From: a virus
Direction: 5' to 3' (one strand)
Virus record (IMG/VR): IMGVR_UViG_3300025853_000022
Location: 1 to 33,712 of that record
DNA length: 33,712 nt
In this document: in pieces, positions 7,137 to 15,585 of the stretch
How the letters are laid out: every line of letters begins with the position of its first letter
Position numbering within the stretch: position 1 is the first letter of the stretch
Translations under genes and position numbers: made by a program
The notes under the pieces: model-generated
Database searches by the model: none
The model's input: only the letters and a program-made list of their open reading frames with translations
Told to the model about the DNA's origin: nothing

Positions 7137-9090
7137 GGCGATCAAGAAGAAGAGAACCAAAGCACAGACGCCAGCCAAGCCCAACGAGAGAATCAAGGGC
7201 AGTAGGGCAAACCCGAAAGGCTCAGCGAGCGGCTCAAGAGGTGGTGTTGAGTTAAGCGCCAAAGTTATTAAGGCGTTGGAGAATATGCGAGATGAGCATA
7301 ATGATGCCTTTGATCTAGGAGTCAGGATGGTCAACCTAGGTCAGCTGAAGGCCGTCTACCGGCGAGGCGCTGGAGCCTTTAGCGTGTCCCATAGACCTAA
7401 CATGAGCCGGAACGGTTGGGCCATGGCAAGAGTTAGAGCCTTCCTAAAGCTGGCTGGACGCGACCAAAGAAAGAAGGCCTACACAGGTGATCTTGACCTC
7501 TTGCCAGATGGTCACCCATCCAAGCCCAAAGATCAGAAGCGCTCAGAGCTCAACGCTAAGCGCTATTCACACATTGACTTCACACCACCAAAAGCAGCAC
7601 AAGAGGCCGGTCGAAGAGCGCTTGAAGTTCGGGAGAAGAAGCCAATCTCACAGCGTGGTATGACTCCCGTTGGAATCGCTCGCGCTAGAGATTTGAGTAA
7701 TGGTAAAGAGCTCTCACCTGAGACCGTCAAGCGTATGCTGAATTACTTCACCCGTCATGAGATCGACAAACAAGGATCTACTTGGGATGACCAAGGGAAG
7801 GGTTGGCAGGCTTGGCAAGGTTGGGGGGGGGATGCCGGTTACGCTTGGGCCAGAAAGATAGTTAAGCAGATGAATGCCGCAGACAAAAAAGCGCAAGCTC
7901 TGAGAGCATACTCAGAGACCTCCAACAGCCGGGCTACATATGACTTGCCCGAAGGCCTCACAATAGGACGCCCATTTAAAACTTTGAGCTTGGGTCAAGT
8001 GAGCTCAAGGATGAGCGGTGAGAACGTTGGTAAAGAGATTACCGCCGAGATGCTCAGCGAGATGCTCAGAGTCTTCAGGGCTCGAAGAGAACAAGATCCC
8101 GTGGTGATCGACTGGCAACACGCCACATCACCTTTTCAAGACGGGCCGCCGGCTCCTCCTGAAAGCGGCAACGCGCTAGGCCTTATAGCTGATCTAGAAC
8201 TCAGAGAAGATGGCCTCTACGCAATCCCTGCCTATAATGAGAGAGGGCTCTCAGTTGTCACCTCAGCCGGTGGCGTGCTGTGGAGCTCTCCAGAATTTTT
8301 GGCGGGTGACGTTTACGACCGGTCAGGAGGTGAGAGGATTGGAGGCGCTCAATTGCTCGCCGTCACACTCACACCAAGGCCGGCCCAATCCCATAACACC
8401 ATTGACCGCGTTACGCTCAACGAAAGGCTAAGCGACATGGACAATCTAGAGACAATGGATCTTGACGACCTCAAGCAGCTACTCATTGCAAAAGATGAGA
8501 TGGTTAAACAGCTTGAGGCTCAGATCAAAGATATGAAGAGTGATGAGCAGTCAAAGCTTTCATCAGGTGAAAACCTAGAAGAGAAGAGCGATGATGAAGA
8601 CTCAGACAAGATGGCTGAAGACAAAGAAGAAGAGAAGATGATGGAGCGCAAGGAGTATAACAAGATGAGCGAGTCTCTCTCTCCCGCTCTGCTCTCTGAG
8701 ATCAACGCTTTACGAGAGCGTAACGCAGACATGGCGAAGCGCCTTGAGGTCATCGAGACAGAGAAGCGCAACATGGAGCGAGATACAGCAGTCAGCGCTT
8801 TATTGCGAGAGGGCAAGATTGAGCCTTCTCAGAAGACCGTTGCAGGCAAGGCTTGGGAGCTCAAAGAGGTTCAGCCTGAGTTCTGGCAGATGTTCAGCGA
8901 GCGGCCAGCCGGTCAAGCTGTGCCTCTCCAAGAGATTGGGCATGGCGCCAGTGGTCGAGAGATCACACGTCAAACGCTCGACCAAGAAATTAAAAAGCTC
9001 GCTGCTGAGAAGTCAATCTCTTACTCAGAAGCGCTCACTACAATCAGAGCCCAACGGCCTGACTTTTACACCAAAGCATTTGGAGGCTGA
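7129..9090 (+). CDS. Fused head maturation protease and scaffold with extra N-terminal domains
   Basis: The ATG at 7129, preceded by CAGGAGG and overlapping the portal stop, gives 653 residues. Residues 1-35 are basic and disordered. Residues 55-135 (GVRMVNLGQLKAVYRRGAGA to LLPDGHP) and 176-250 (RGMTPVGIARARDLSNGKEL to WARKIVKQMN) match two short domains often seen in large-phage structural proteins. Residues 265-430 resemble the Mu I serine protease, with VIDWQHATS, LWSSPEFLAGD and LLAVTLTPRPA. Residues 440-560 are a highly charged coiled coil of scaffold type, and the tail resembles the common scaffold end. An ATG at 8437 with AAAGG upstream could give the scaffold alone, as Mu does with I and Z. 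The protein is much longer than typical Mu I. Confidence 0.8.
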   Translation: MVKAIKKKRTKAQTPAKPNERIKGSRANPKGSASGSRGGVELSAKVIKALENMRDEHNDAFDLGVRMVNLGQLKAVYRRGAGAFSVSHRPNMSRNGWAMARVRAFLKLAGRDQRKKAYTGDLDLLPDGHPSKPKDQKRSELNAKRYSHIDFTPPKAAQEAGRRALEVREKKPISQRGMTPVGIARARDLSNGKELSPETVKRMLNYFTRHEIDKQGSTWDDQGKGWQAWQGWGGDAGYAWARKIVKQMNAADKKAQALRAYSETSNSRATYDLPEGLTIGRPFKTLSLGQVSSRMSGENVGKEITAEMLSEMLRVFRARREQDPVVIDWQHATSPFQDGPPAPPESGNALGLIADLELREDGLYAIPAYNERGLSVVTSAGGVLWSSPEFLAGDVYDRSGGERIGGAQLLAVTLTPRPAQSHNTIDRVTLNERLSDMDNLETMDLDDLKQLLIAKDEMVKQLEAQIKDMKSDEQSKLSSGENLEEKSDDEDSDKMAEDKEEEKMMERKEYNKMSESLSPALLSEINALRERNADMAKRLEVIETEKRNMERDTAVSALLREGKIEPSQKTVAGKAWELKEVQPEFWQMFSERPAGQAVPLQEIGHGASGREITRQTLDQEIKKLAAEKSISYSEALTTIRAQRPDFYTKAFGG

Positions 9091-9096
9091 TCAATC

Positions 9097-9489
9097 ATGG
9101 CGAACACAGATAACATCTTGAGCTTTGTCTCAGCTGAGGCAATCACTGAATACGCGATAGTGTCACTTAACAATGATGGTAAGGTGGTTATCACTGACGC
9201 GGCAACTGACGATAATGTCATTGGCGTCGCTCAGCGCGCTTGCGCTTCAGGTGATCCCGTTGAGGTTCTAGTGCATGGCCTTACTCGTGTTATTGCTGGC
9301 GAGTCCATCACGTTCAATTCAACCCCCATCTTGGCGGCCTCAGCTGATGGCAAGGTGCAGCCGTGTGAGTCGGGAGATACAACCTTCTGGCCTATCGCTA
9401 GAGTCATCCCCAATATCAACCAAACAAGTGCATCTGCCGGTGATCAAATTCGAGTGCTCTTCACCGGCCCCACTTCACTTAATACCTAA
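9097..9489 (+). CDS. Capsid decoration-like protein (DUF2190-like)
   Basis: A 130-residue beta-rich protein with a GGAGGCTGATC ribosome site, seven bases after the protease stop. The order SAEAITEYAIVSLNNDGKVV, VIGVAQRACASGDPVEVL, VHGLTRVIAG and IARVIPNINQTSASAGDQ follows the pattern of small head-stabilising proteins of the DUF2190 type that are encoded just before the major capsid gene. These bind the outer capsid surface as trimers. The call rests on pattern and position. Confidence 0.75.
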   Translation: MANTDNILSFVSAEAITEYAIVSLNNDGKVVITDAATDDNVIGVAQRACASGDPVEVLVHGLTRVIAGESITFNSTPILAASADGKVQPCESGDTTFWPIARVIPNINQTSASAGDQIRVLFTGPTSLNT

Positions 9490-9499
9490 GAGGTGATTC

Positions 9500-10492
9500 A
9501 TGGCTAGTTCATATTCTAACTTACATCCAGTTGATCAGATCCTAACCAGTCTGGTTGTTGAGGCTGTGCCTAGTGATGATCAGCTCATTGCTGACAAGAT
9601 CACAGAAAACATCACGGTTCCCGAACGCTCAGGAACATTGCTTCTTGAAGAGACCCGCAACTTTATGGGCGCTGGTGCAGGGCTCGATCTTGAGCGCGCT
9701 CCTGGCGCCTCTCGCGCTGTTATCGGTGGCTTCGACCGCTCAAGCCAAACCTTCAAGGCGCGGATCTATGCGGCCTCAGATTCAATTGCAATGGAGGACA
9801 TCCTCGATTCGCAATATCCAGGCAGTGAAGAACAGCGCATTGCTCGAAAGGTAGCGCGAGTTATGAAGCTCGCCAAAGAGAAGCGCTTTGCTGATGTGCT
9901 CTTTGACTCCACAGCATTTGCAACCAGCTCTCCGGCGACCAAGTTTGACGCGGCTGGCGGTGAGCCACTCACCTTCCTTCATGAGCTTAAGGACACAGTC
10001 TTTGCAGCTGCTCATGGGATCAATCCCGACTCAATGATTCTAGGCCGTGATGTGTTCAGAGCTCTAGCGCGTAATCCTGAGATTCGGGGATATGTTGGCT
10101 CAACAGGAAACGGCTTGGCGGCTGGTAGCCGAATCCTCAACGATGAGGCAGTGCTCAGCGTTCTTCGTGATGTGCTTGGCATCCCTAATATCCATGTGGG
10201 GCAAGCACGCCGCGATACTGCCGTTCCTGGTGCAACCTCCTCTGAGTCTTACATTTGGGAGGGTGAAACCATCTTCATGGGGATCCTCAAAGGCGCTGAT
10301 GCAATTGTGCAGAAGAGCGGCAATGTTAAGGGGATGCCTGTGGCGGCTCTCAACTTTGAGTTTGGCTCAATGGTGGCCGGCCAATATGACAGCCTCGATA
10401 AGACGCGCCGTTATGTCTACGCTGAGGAGGTGCATCAGGTGAAGGCGATTGACTCAACTCTTGGTCACGTTGTTACTAACTGTTTGGCCTGA
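9500..10492 (+). CDS. Major capsid protein
   Basis: A 330-residue protein with a strong AAGAGGTGATTC ribosome site. It comes right after scaffold and decoration genes, the usual place for the major capsid gene. Visible features fit an HK97-fold capsid protein: an early strand region (ENITVPERSGTLLLEE), a long helix with RKVARVMKLAKEKRFADVLF, and the segment SMILGRDVFRALARNPEI. Then come INVHVGQ-type strands (IPNIHVGQARRDTAVPG) and the WEGETIFMGILKGADA stretch common in phage capsid subunits. Proteolytic trimming by the upstream protease is possible but not visible. Confidence 0.88.
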   Translation: MASSYSNLHPVDQILTSLVVEAVPSDDQLIADKITENITVPERSGTLLLEETRNFMGAGAGLDLERAPGASRAVIGGFDRSSQTFKARIYAASDSIAMEDILDSQYPGSEEQRIARKVARVMKLAKEKRFADVLFDSTAFATSSPATKFDAAGGEPLTFLHELKDTVFAAAHGINPDSMILGRDVFRALARNPEIRGYVGSTGNGLAAGSRILNDEAVLSVLRDVLGIPNIHVGQARRDTAVPGATSSESYIWEGETIFMGILKGADAIVQKSGNVKGMPVAALNFEFGSMVAGQYDSLDKTRRYVYAEEVHQVKAIDSTLGHVVTNCLA

Positions 10493-10495
10493 TTG

Positions 10496-11413
10496 ATGTT
10501 GATGCCTAGTGAGTGTGGCTGTGGAACTCCACGCGCAATGTTGTTTTCAGAAGACGCTGATAAGAAGGCCATCGATGATCTTAATCGACAGGTTAAAAGC
10601 CAGCGTCCACCACTCAGCCAACTCACTAGGGCCAAGCGAGATCAGCTTATAGCTGAGGTATCCGCTGAGCGTTCATTTGAACGCGCTCTTGGGTCAGCTA
10701 GACAAGAGCTCTCTGATTTATTAGAGCTGGCCTTGTCGAGTAATGACCCTAGCCTCTTGCTCTCACTCGATGATCAACAGCTGTCAGACTTCATTCTTCA
10801 AGGAGGGATGGGGCTTGCTGTTGAAGACTTCGTTGGCAGTCAAGAGAGAATTAGAGAGGCAGCCCTAAAAGGGTTGCAACTCGTGAACCCTGACTTAACA
10901 GCTGATGGACTCCCTGAGCTTGACAGCATTCAAGCCCAACTAGTCAGCCAAGTCTTTGATGATGTGATTCTGCCTGACACCAAGAAGGCGATCAGAGGAG
11001 CGCTCACATCTATTGCTTTAGATGTGCCTGATGAGATCATCATGAGTGATTTAAATAGGGCTCTATCATCAAGCACCGGCCGCCAGCTCACAGAGGTTAA
11101 GACGGCCATTTCTCAATATGGCAGGTCGATCACAGCGGCCGCGGCAGCTGCAGCAGAGCTTGATCACTATCTTTACACAGGGCCGCTTGATGGCATCACC
11201 AGGCCCTTCTGTAAGGTGCTTGTAAATAAGGTGGTAACCAGCTCACAAATGAGAGAGCTAAGAAACGGCCAGGGCTTAGCGGTCATAACTAGCGGTGGGG
11301 GTTATAACTGCCGCCACAGCTGGAGCCCGGTAACAGATTCATTTGTTGAAGCGGCTGACCTTGAAAGGGCAACGGCCTCTGATATTAGACGCGCCAACGC
11401 TCGCGGGAGATGA
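10496..11413 (+). CDS. Minor head morphogenesis protein (Mu F / SPP1 gp7-like C-terminus)
   Basis: About 305 residues. The start is uncertain among TTG 10493, ATG 10496 and ATG 10502, because no strong ribosome site is present. The N-terminal two thirds are helical. The C-terminal part carries HYLYTGPLDGITRPFCKVLV, then MRELRNGQGLAVITSGGGYN and CRHSWSPV. This is the typical Y-G-D-TRP-C ... GG-NCRH-W pattern of minor head proteins that bind the portal and may be ejected or guide DNA. An unusual run of seven alanines lies around residue 215. The gene is usually placed beside portal, but here it follows the capsid gene. Confidence 0.78.
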   Translation: MLMPSECGCGTPRAMLFSEDADKKAIDDLNRQVKSQRPPLSQLTRAKRDQLIAEVSAERSFERALGSARQELSDLLELALSSNDPSLLLSLDDQQLSDFILQGGMGLAVEDFVGSQERIREAALKGLQLVNPDLTADGLPELDSIQAQLVSQVFDDVILPDTKKAIRGALTSIALDVPDEIIMSDLNRALSSSTGRQLTEVKTAISQYGRSITAAAAAAAELDHYLYTGPLDGITRPFCKVLVNKVVTSSQMRELRNGQGLAVITSGGGYNCRHSWSPVTDSFVEAADLERATASDIRRANARGR

Positions 11414-12357
11414 TGATGAGAAAAGCAACGACTGGCCAAGATATCAAGTTTGTGTGGCATCCTCGCACACCATACAGCGGTAACCCAACGTTGACGGTGG
11501 GGTTCTCCACTCCCTTTAGTAGCGTGCTCTCTCAGCTTCGCTCAGATGTGAGCGTCTCAAGTGTGGCTACTGACAGAAGGACATTAACCTTATCAGCGCC
11601 GGTAGTGACTCAGCTTGAACGCGATGAGGTGAAGGCTTTCTTGCTCACCACTAGAGACACATGGTTCTCAGTTAAGGTCACTCGTTTAGGTGGCTCAACT
11701 GCTGTGCTCGCTGAGCCTCTGCCAAGAGAGTTGGACTTAACCACAGTGGCCACTCTTAATTTCTCAGCCTCATCAGTGACCATTGGTTCAGCCTATGCGA
11801 CAACCGGCCTTTATCCCTACACGATAAGCTATACCAGTGAAGCCGGCGTGATTGATGCTGAGAGTGGAGTGCTGAAGGTTACACCTAGGCCGTTTGATAC
11901 AGGACTCGATCATGAGCAACTCACTGACCGTTTTCCTCAATTGGCTGATATGGTGCCACGCCGTCAGAGTGATCTCTTGCCACAGATTGACGCGGCCTTA
12001 CATGAGATCATCCTAGCGATTAGAGATCATGTGATTGCAGATAACTGCACTGAAGACGAGGTCTTTAATCAGGGCTCATTCTTGAGCGCTCATGCTTATT
12101 GCTCAGCGGCTCTAGTCTACGAATCAGTTCTTCAACTCGACGTGGCTAGCGCCATGAGAGAGAGGTGTGAGGAGCTCCTCAAGTCTGCTCTTAGATCGCT
12201 AGTGTTAGACCTAGATGGTGATGGTGTGATTGATGAGGGAGAGGTTGACCTAAGAAGATCAGGAGGCAGCGCCACAGACTTTAGGGCAAGCTGGCGATCA
12301 TTTAACAAGAGCGCTTATGATGCTCGCTTCACTCCCAAGAGAGGAATGAGGCACTAA
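11410..12357 (+). CDS. Head-tail connector-like protein with an EF-hand loop
   Basis: A 315-residue protein. ATGs at 11410, 11413 and 11416 all follow GGGAGA, so the exact start is open. Residues 1-155 are beta-rich, with many Ser, Thr and Val. Residues 165-265 are helical and resemble connector subunits (LTDRFPQLADMVPRRQSDLL then PQIDAALHEIILAIRDHVI). Residues 267-278 read DLDGDGVIDEGE, a perfect 12-residue EF-hand calcium loop with D1, D3, D5, D9 and E12. The tail is basic (SAYDARFTPKRGMRH). It would join portal and tail. The beta-rich N-terminus is unlike a simple connector, so a fusion of two neck proteins is possible. Confidence 0.65.
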   Translation: MMMRKATTGQDIKFVWHPRTPYSGNPTLTVGFSTPFSSVLSQLRSDVSVSSVATDRRTLTLSAPVVTQLERDEVKAFLLTTRDTWFSVKVTRLGGSTAVLAEPLPRELDLTTVATLNFSASSVTIGSAYATTGLYPYTISYTSEAGVIDAESGVLKVTPRPFDTGLDHEQLTDRFPQLADMVPRRQSDLLPQIDAALHEIILAIRDHVIADNCTEDEVFNQGSFLSAHAYCSAALVYESVLQLDVASAMRERCEELLKSALRSLVLDLDGDGVIDEGEVDLRRSGGSATDFRASWRSFNKSAYDARFTPKRGMRH

Positions 12358-12875
12358 TGCCAGCGCGCGTTAATCTTAGTCTACCGTCTAGCCTGTGGAC
12401 TGCTCGCGACTCAATGAGGCTGGCTAGCAATACCTTGGCCTCAATCAAGATCCGAACGAGTAAAGGCATTGACGCCAATGGCCGTCCATTCAAGGGGTAC
12501 TCCACTGAGCCGCTATATGTCTCTAAGAGAGGCGCAAGGCTAAAGCCCAAAGGAGGACGCAAGACCAAGACGGGCCTTAGTGTTTTCTATGAGGGAGGTT
12601 ATAAGCAATACAAGCACGACTCTAGAAGACGCGGCCGGCGATCAGGCACGGCTGAAGTTGATTTGGTTCTATCGGGTAACATGATGAACAATCTAGTTGT
12701 GCTCAGCGCGACCAAGAAGGGCTTTGTGATTGGGCTCACTCAGCACGCTCAATATGGGTTTTATGTAAATGATGATCGTGAGTTCATTGGCCTGAGTCCA
12801 CGTGATGTTGAGGTCTTAGTGGCTGCCGTTCAGGCTGAGCTGGTGAGCAAGATCAACAGGAGGAGGACGCGATGA
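12357..12875 (+). CDS. Virion morphogenesis / tail completion protein (Mu G or HK97 gp10-like)
   Basis: A 172-residue very basic protein overlapping the stop of the connector by one base. The pattern IDANGRPFKGYSTEPLYVSKRG, then VDLVLSGNMMNNLVVLSATK, YGFYVNDDREFIGLS and PRDVEVL matches phage virion morphogenesis proteins. The Y-G...VN..R.FIGL segment is the most telling. It should help close the tail end or join head and tail. Basic runs (SRRRGRRSG, SKINRRRTR) may contact DNA. It lies in the expected place before the tail terminator. Confidence 0.75.
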   Translation: MPARVNLSLPSSLWTARDSMRLASNTLASIKIRTSKGIDANGRPFKGYSTEPLYVSKRGARLKPKGGRKTKTGLSVFYEGGYKQYKHDSRRRGRRSGTAEVDLVLSGNMMNNLVVLSATKKGFVIGLTQHAQYGFYVNDDREFIGLSPRDVEVLVAAVQAELVSKINRRRTR

Positions 12876-13333
12876 GTCAAGGGATAGCTTCGGCGCTGAC
12901 CCACCTTGAAACCATGATTATGGAGGTGAGCCCAAAGAGAGATGTACATCAAGGATTCGTTGCATTGTCTAGAGCTGATGGCGCTACCTCGCCACTCAGT
13001 CAACGGGCTCACTCAAACCGATTCTTCACTCTTGAGATTGAGGGCTTCACAGAGGATGATGGGGCCGCCGGTCTCAGCGGTCGCCGTAGGGCCGTTATCA
13101 ATTTGAATGTTCGGTATGATATCCCAAGGGATCCGCTATATCTTCAGCGTATGATTGCAGAAGACGCCGACTCTTTATTGGTTCGCCTCAAAGGGCCGGA
13201 GTATGACCTCATCAATACGGGGATTGTGTCAGTCATTCCAGAGGCGCCATCACTGACAGATGTTGATCCAACCATAGAGTCAGGCTCTGTCATCCTGACC
13301 TTACCATTCACTCTTCTTTACTTGGAGGCTTAA
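12872..13333 (+). CDS. Tail terminator-like protein
   Basis: A 153-residue protein whose ATG overlaps the previous stop, with GGAGGAGGAC ahead. An N-terminal helix (ASALTHLETMIMEV) and later strands (NRFFTLEIEGF, RRAVINLNVRYDIP, GSVILTLPFTLLYLEA) follow the alpha-beta layout of gpU-type terminators that cap tail polymerisation. A paired helix (PLYLQRMIAEDADSLLVRL) fits as well. The call depends on position between neck and tube genes as much as on the protein. Confidence 0.62.
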   Translation: MSQGIASALTHLETMIMEVSPKRDVHQGFVALSRADGATSPLSQRAHSNRFFTLEIEGFTEDDGAAGLSGRRRAVINLNVRYDIPRDPLYLQRMIAEDADSLLVRLKGPEYDLINTGIVSVIPEAPSLTDVDPTIESGSVILTLPFTLLYLEA

Positions 13334-13335
13334 CC

Positions 13336-14643
13336 ATGACGGTTACTCATAGATCAATAGGCGTGGCTGTTGAAAGCTCATTTGGCAGCTTGTCAGCGAG
13401 CACAGGACTACCCGACAATTCAGGGTTAACTTACATCTCAATACCCTGTGAGCGAGATCCAATCGTGATCCCTGGTGAGCCTGTGGCGAGCGAAAGAAAT
13501 GATGCTAGAGATGGCGCCTACTTCGTACCACCTGAGCCAGACACAGTTTGGTCAAGTGGAAGCAGGGTAAGAAGAAGAACCGGTCAAGTTGTTGTTCGGG
13601 TTGACCTCACAACCGTTGGATCGAGCGCCGACACTTACGCCTCTAACTATCTTGGTCACCTGCTTGGCGCCGGCCTAAAGAATCAGCTCCCTTCAATCGT
13701 TGACGGAGACGCGGCCGCAGGGATTACCAACGTCAACACCTTCGCGCCCACAACGCCTTACGCTGTCGGTGATGTGGGTTGCTTGATTGGCGCTGACCTC
13801 AATGGGCGTGCTGAATACTCAGCCATTACTGATAATGATGTAACGGGGAATGTGACAGTAAGCCCGGCCTTCAGCTCAGGCTTTACCGGAACCCCAACGC
13901 TTTACTCATTGGCCACTTGGTTTGTACCAAGCCGGAATGAGAGCGGCACCAAGGAACACTCTCTGAGCTTTCGGATTGATGGCGTTAATTATCGTTCATA
14001 TGCTTATGGCTGTGTTCTTGAGAGCCTGGCAATCTCGCTTGATAACGGTCGGTTGATGGGTGAGTTCACTTATCAATCAGCGCTTATTCAGGATGACCAC
14101 AGCAGCGCTAGTGGCCCGATTGAGCCTGTGTATAATGCAGGCTCACCACCATTCTTTAGAGGCTCTTATGTGGTGATTAGTGATGGCTCACCTGCCAGCC
14201 TTGCCAATGGAACGGTGGGAGAAACACAAGGCCGGATTGCGCTTGACTGTGAAGACTTCAGCTTGACGCTTACCAATACACTCACGCCTCTTGGTCACAG
14301 CAATTCCATTCTCGCAATGAGCGGCATGGATATTAGCGATGTAAGCGTTGAGCTAAGCCTGACTCTTAGCTCAGTCAACACCACAGTGGCAGACGATTAT
14401 TTTAATCGCACTGTTCGACAAGTCATTGTAGGCACTGGCCCAATTGGAGATGGGAAGGGTTGCGCTCTTATGATTCCCGCTGCTCAACTCACCAATGATC
14501 CAAGCGCTTATGATGTGAGCGGGAATGACATTGTGAGACAGACCTTGACCTATCAGCAATCTCGATATGCGGGAGATTTTACCACGGCATCATATGAGAG
14601 TGGCGCCGGCAATAGCCCATTCAGATTAGGGCTAGGAGTCTAA
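13336..14643 (+). CDS. Probable tail tube (major tail) protein
   Basis: A 435-residue, Ser/Thr/Gly-rich, beta-strand protein with a GGAGG ribosome site. It starts TVTHRSIGVAVESSFGSLSA, a common opening of phage tube-like proteins, and has SFRIDGVNYRSYAYGCVLES then LAISLDNGRLMGEFTYQSAL, a pattern of duplicated beta-sandwich subunits. It sits between the terminator and the chaperone pair, which is where the tube gene lies in siphophages. It is longer than the 150-250 residue usual size, so an added domain or a different role such as a tail sheath-like or decorated tube protein cannot be excluded. Confidence 0.62.
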   Translation: MTVTHRSIGVAVESSFGSLSASTGLPDNSGLTYISIPCERDPIVIPGEPVASERNDARDGAYFVPPEPDTVWSSGSRVRRRTGQVVVRVDLTTVGSSADTYASNYLGHLLGAGLKNQLPSIVDGDAAAGITNVNTFAPTTPYAVGDVGCLIGADLNGRAEYSAITDNDVTGNVTVSPAFSSGFTGTPTLYSLATWFVPSRNESGTKEHSLSFRIDGVNYRSYAYGCVLESLAISLDNGRLMGEFTYQSALIQDDHSSASGPIEPVYNAGSPPFFRGSYVVISDGSPASLANGTVGETQGRIALDCEDFSLTLTNTLTPLGHSNSILAMSGMDISDVSVELSLTLSSVNTTVADDYFNRTVRQVIVGTGPIGDGKGCALMIPAAQLTNDPSAYDVSGNDIVRQTLTYQQSRYAGDFTTASYESGAGNSPFRLGLGV

Positions 14644-14644
14644 T

Positions 14645-15157
14645 ATGGCCATCAGGTTTCTCACCAACTCTGAAGACACCATTGAGGTTGTTGTTACGTG
14701 TGACTCTGAGGTGATTGCTAGTGAAGAACAGCGAGCCAAATATTTAGAGCTTGCAGACCTTGACGCGCTTGAGTCCATTGGCAGAGGAGCCACAATATTC
14801 AAGCTCAAAGCTCTCTCTCCTAGCGAGCGTGAAGAGGCAGAGATTAGGGCCGGCGCTCTCCAACGCTCTGAGCTTGGGAGGATGCTTTGGGGTGAAGCTC
14901 CAAGTGACTCTGTTGAGCGTGCTCGATGGCATCACGAACTATCCAATGATGAGCGTGAAGCAATGGCTCAATATAACGCTTATCTTTCGAGAGTCTATAC
15001 TGAGATGATCAGAGCAAGCTTGGTGTCTATAGATGGCGAGTCAGCGAGCGTTGAGCAGCTCGACAGCATCAGGCCAGACTCTCAGCGCCTTCAGGTCATC
15101 TCAGAGTTAGTGCTCCACATTCAGAGAATCAGCCTCTTAGGCATCGAGGGAAAATAG
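14645..15157 (+). CDS. Tail assembly chaperone, short form (lambda G-like)
   Basis: A 170-residue acidic helical protein with an AGGAG site. It follows the probable tube gene and is followed by a second frame and then the tape measure. That order is the hallmark of the lambda G/GT chaperone pair. The end reads RISLLGIEGK and stops at TAG right after a GGGAAAA slippery heptamer. The protein probably coats the tape measure during assembly and is absent from the finished virion. No strong sequence similarity is claimed; the identity comes from order, size and the frameshift site. Confidence 0.75.
   Translation: MAIRFLTNSEDTIEVVVTCDSEVIASEEQRAKYLELADLDALESIGRGATIFKLKALSPSEREEAEIRAGALQRSELGRMLWGEAPSDSVERARWHHELSNDEREAMAQYNAYLSRVYTEMIRASLVSIDGESASVEQLDSIRPDSQRLQVISELVLHIQRISLLGIEGK
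15148..15154 (+). promoter_or_regulatory. Programmed -1 ribosomal frameshift site, GGGAAAA
   Basis: The heptamer is phased as G GGA AAA in the chaperone frame and is followed at once by the TAG stop. A -1 slip enters a frame with no stop from 15154 to 15582. Downstream bases can pair: GGCCT at 15157-15161 with AGGCC at 15192-15196, and a small TGGC/GCCA hairpin between. Such a structure can stimulate frameshifting, but the folding was not calculated. Confidence 0.7.
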
Positions 15158-15585
15158 GCCTGGCGGCTTCTGTCTGGCTCAGCCATTCAAGAGGCCGCGC
15201 TTGGAGCTGTGACCAATGCAGAGCAAGACCCTCTCTTAGAACTCTTCGTGGTTCTTGTGGTGGAGCATTCAAGCCGGGCTTGCCATTGAGCCAAGAGGAT
15301 GAGGCCGGCCTTTATGTTGATGGGTTTAGGGTTTGTCCTGATAGCGGTGAAGAGTTCGCCGAGCTGAAGATTAGATCTTGTCCAGTGGCGAGCGCCAATA
15401 AGATGGCGGCTGTTATCGTCTCTTATCGTCGACATCGCTCTGGTATCTACCCCATTGAGAAGGCGTACCCTCAACCCACCTGTGCTATCATTGAGGCGAT
15501 GGAGACGCTACACCACAACACTGAGGCCGCGCAAATTAGAGCGCAAGAGAGAGCCAGTCAGGAGATGAACCATGTCGCAAAATGA
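15154..15585 (+). CDS. Frameshift extension of the tail assembly chaperone (lambda T-like part)
   Basis: The -1 frame is open from the slippery site to TGA at 15583-15585 and adds 143 residues, for a fused product of about 313. There is no good start codon with a ribosome site near its beginning, which supports access by frameshift. The extension holds several Cys residues (WSCDQC, RGSCGG, FRVCPDS, IRSCPV) that might bind a metal. The final part, SQEDEAGLYVDGF to HHNTEAAQIRAQER, has clear coding character. The long form would bridge tape measure and tube. A frame-0 segment after the TAG (15158-15283) also lacks stops, so the exact shift point deserves a check. Confidence 0.68.
   Translation: MGLAASVWLSHSRGRAWSCDQCRARPSLRTLRGSCGGAFKPGLPLSQEDEAGLYVDGFRVCPDSGEEFAELKIRSCPVASANKMAAVIVSYRRHRSGIYPIEKAYPQPTCAIIEAMETLHHNTEAAQIRAQERASQEMNHVAK

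Noticed and set aside
8520-8816. Leftward frame opposite the scaffold coiled coil
   Set aside because: Ser/Leu-rich shadow produced by the Glu/Lys-rich sense strand, with no ribosome site.
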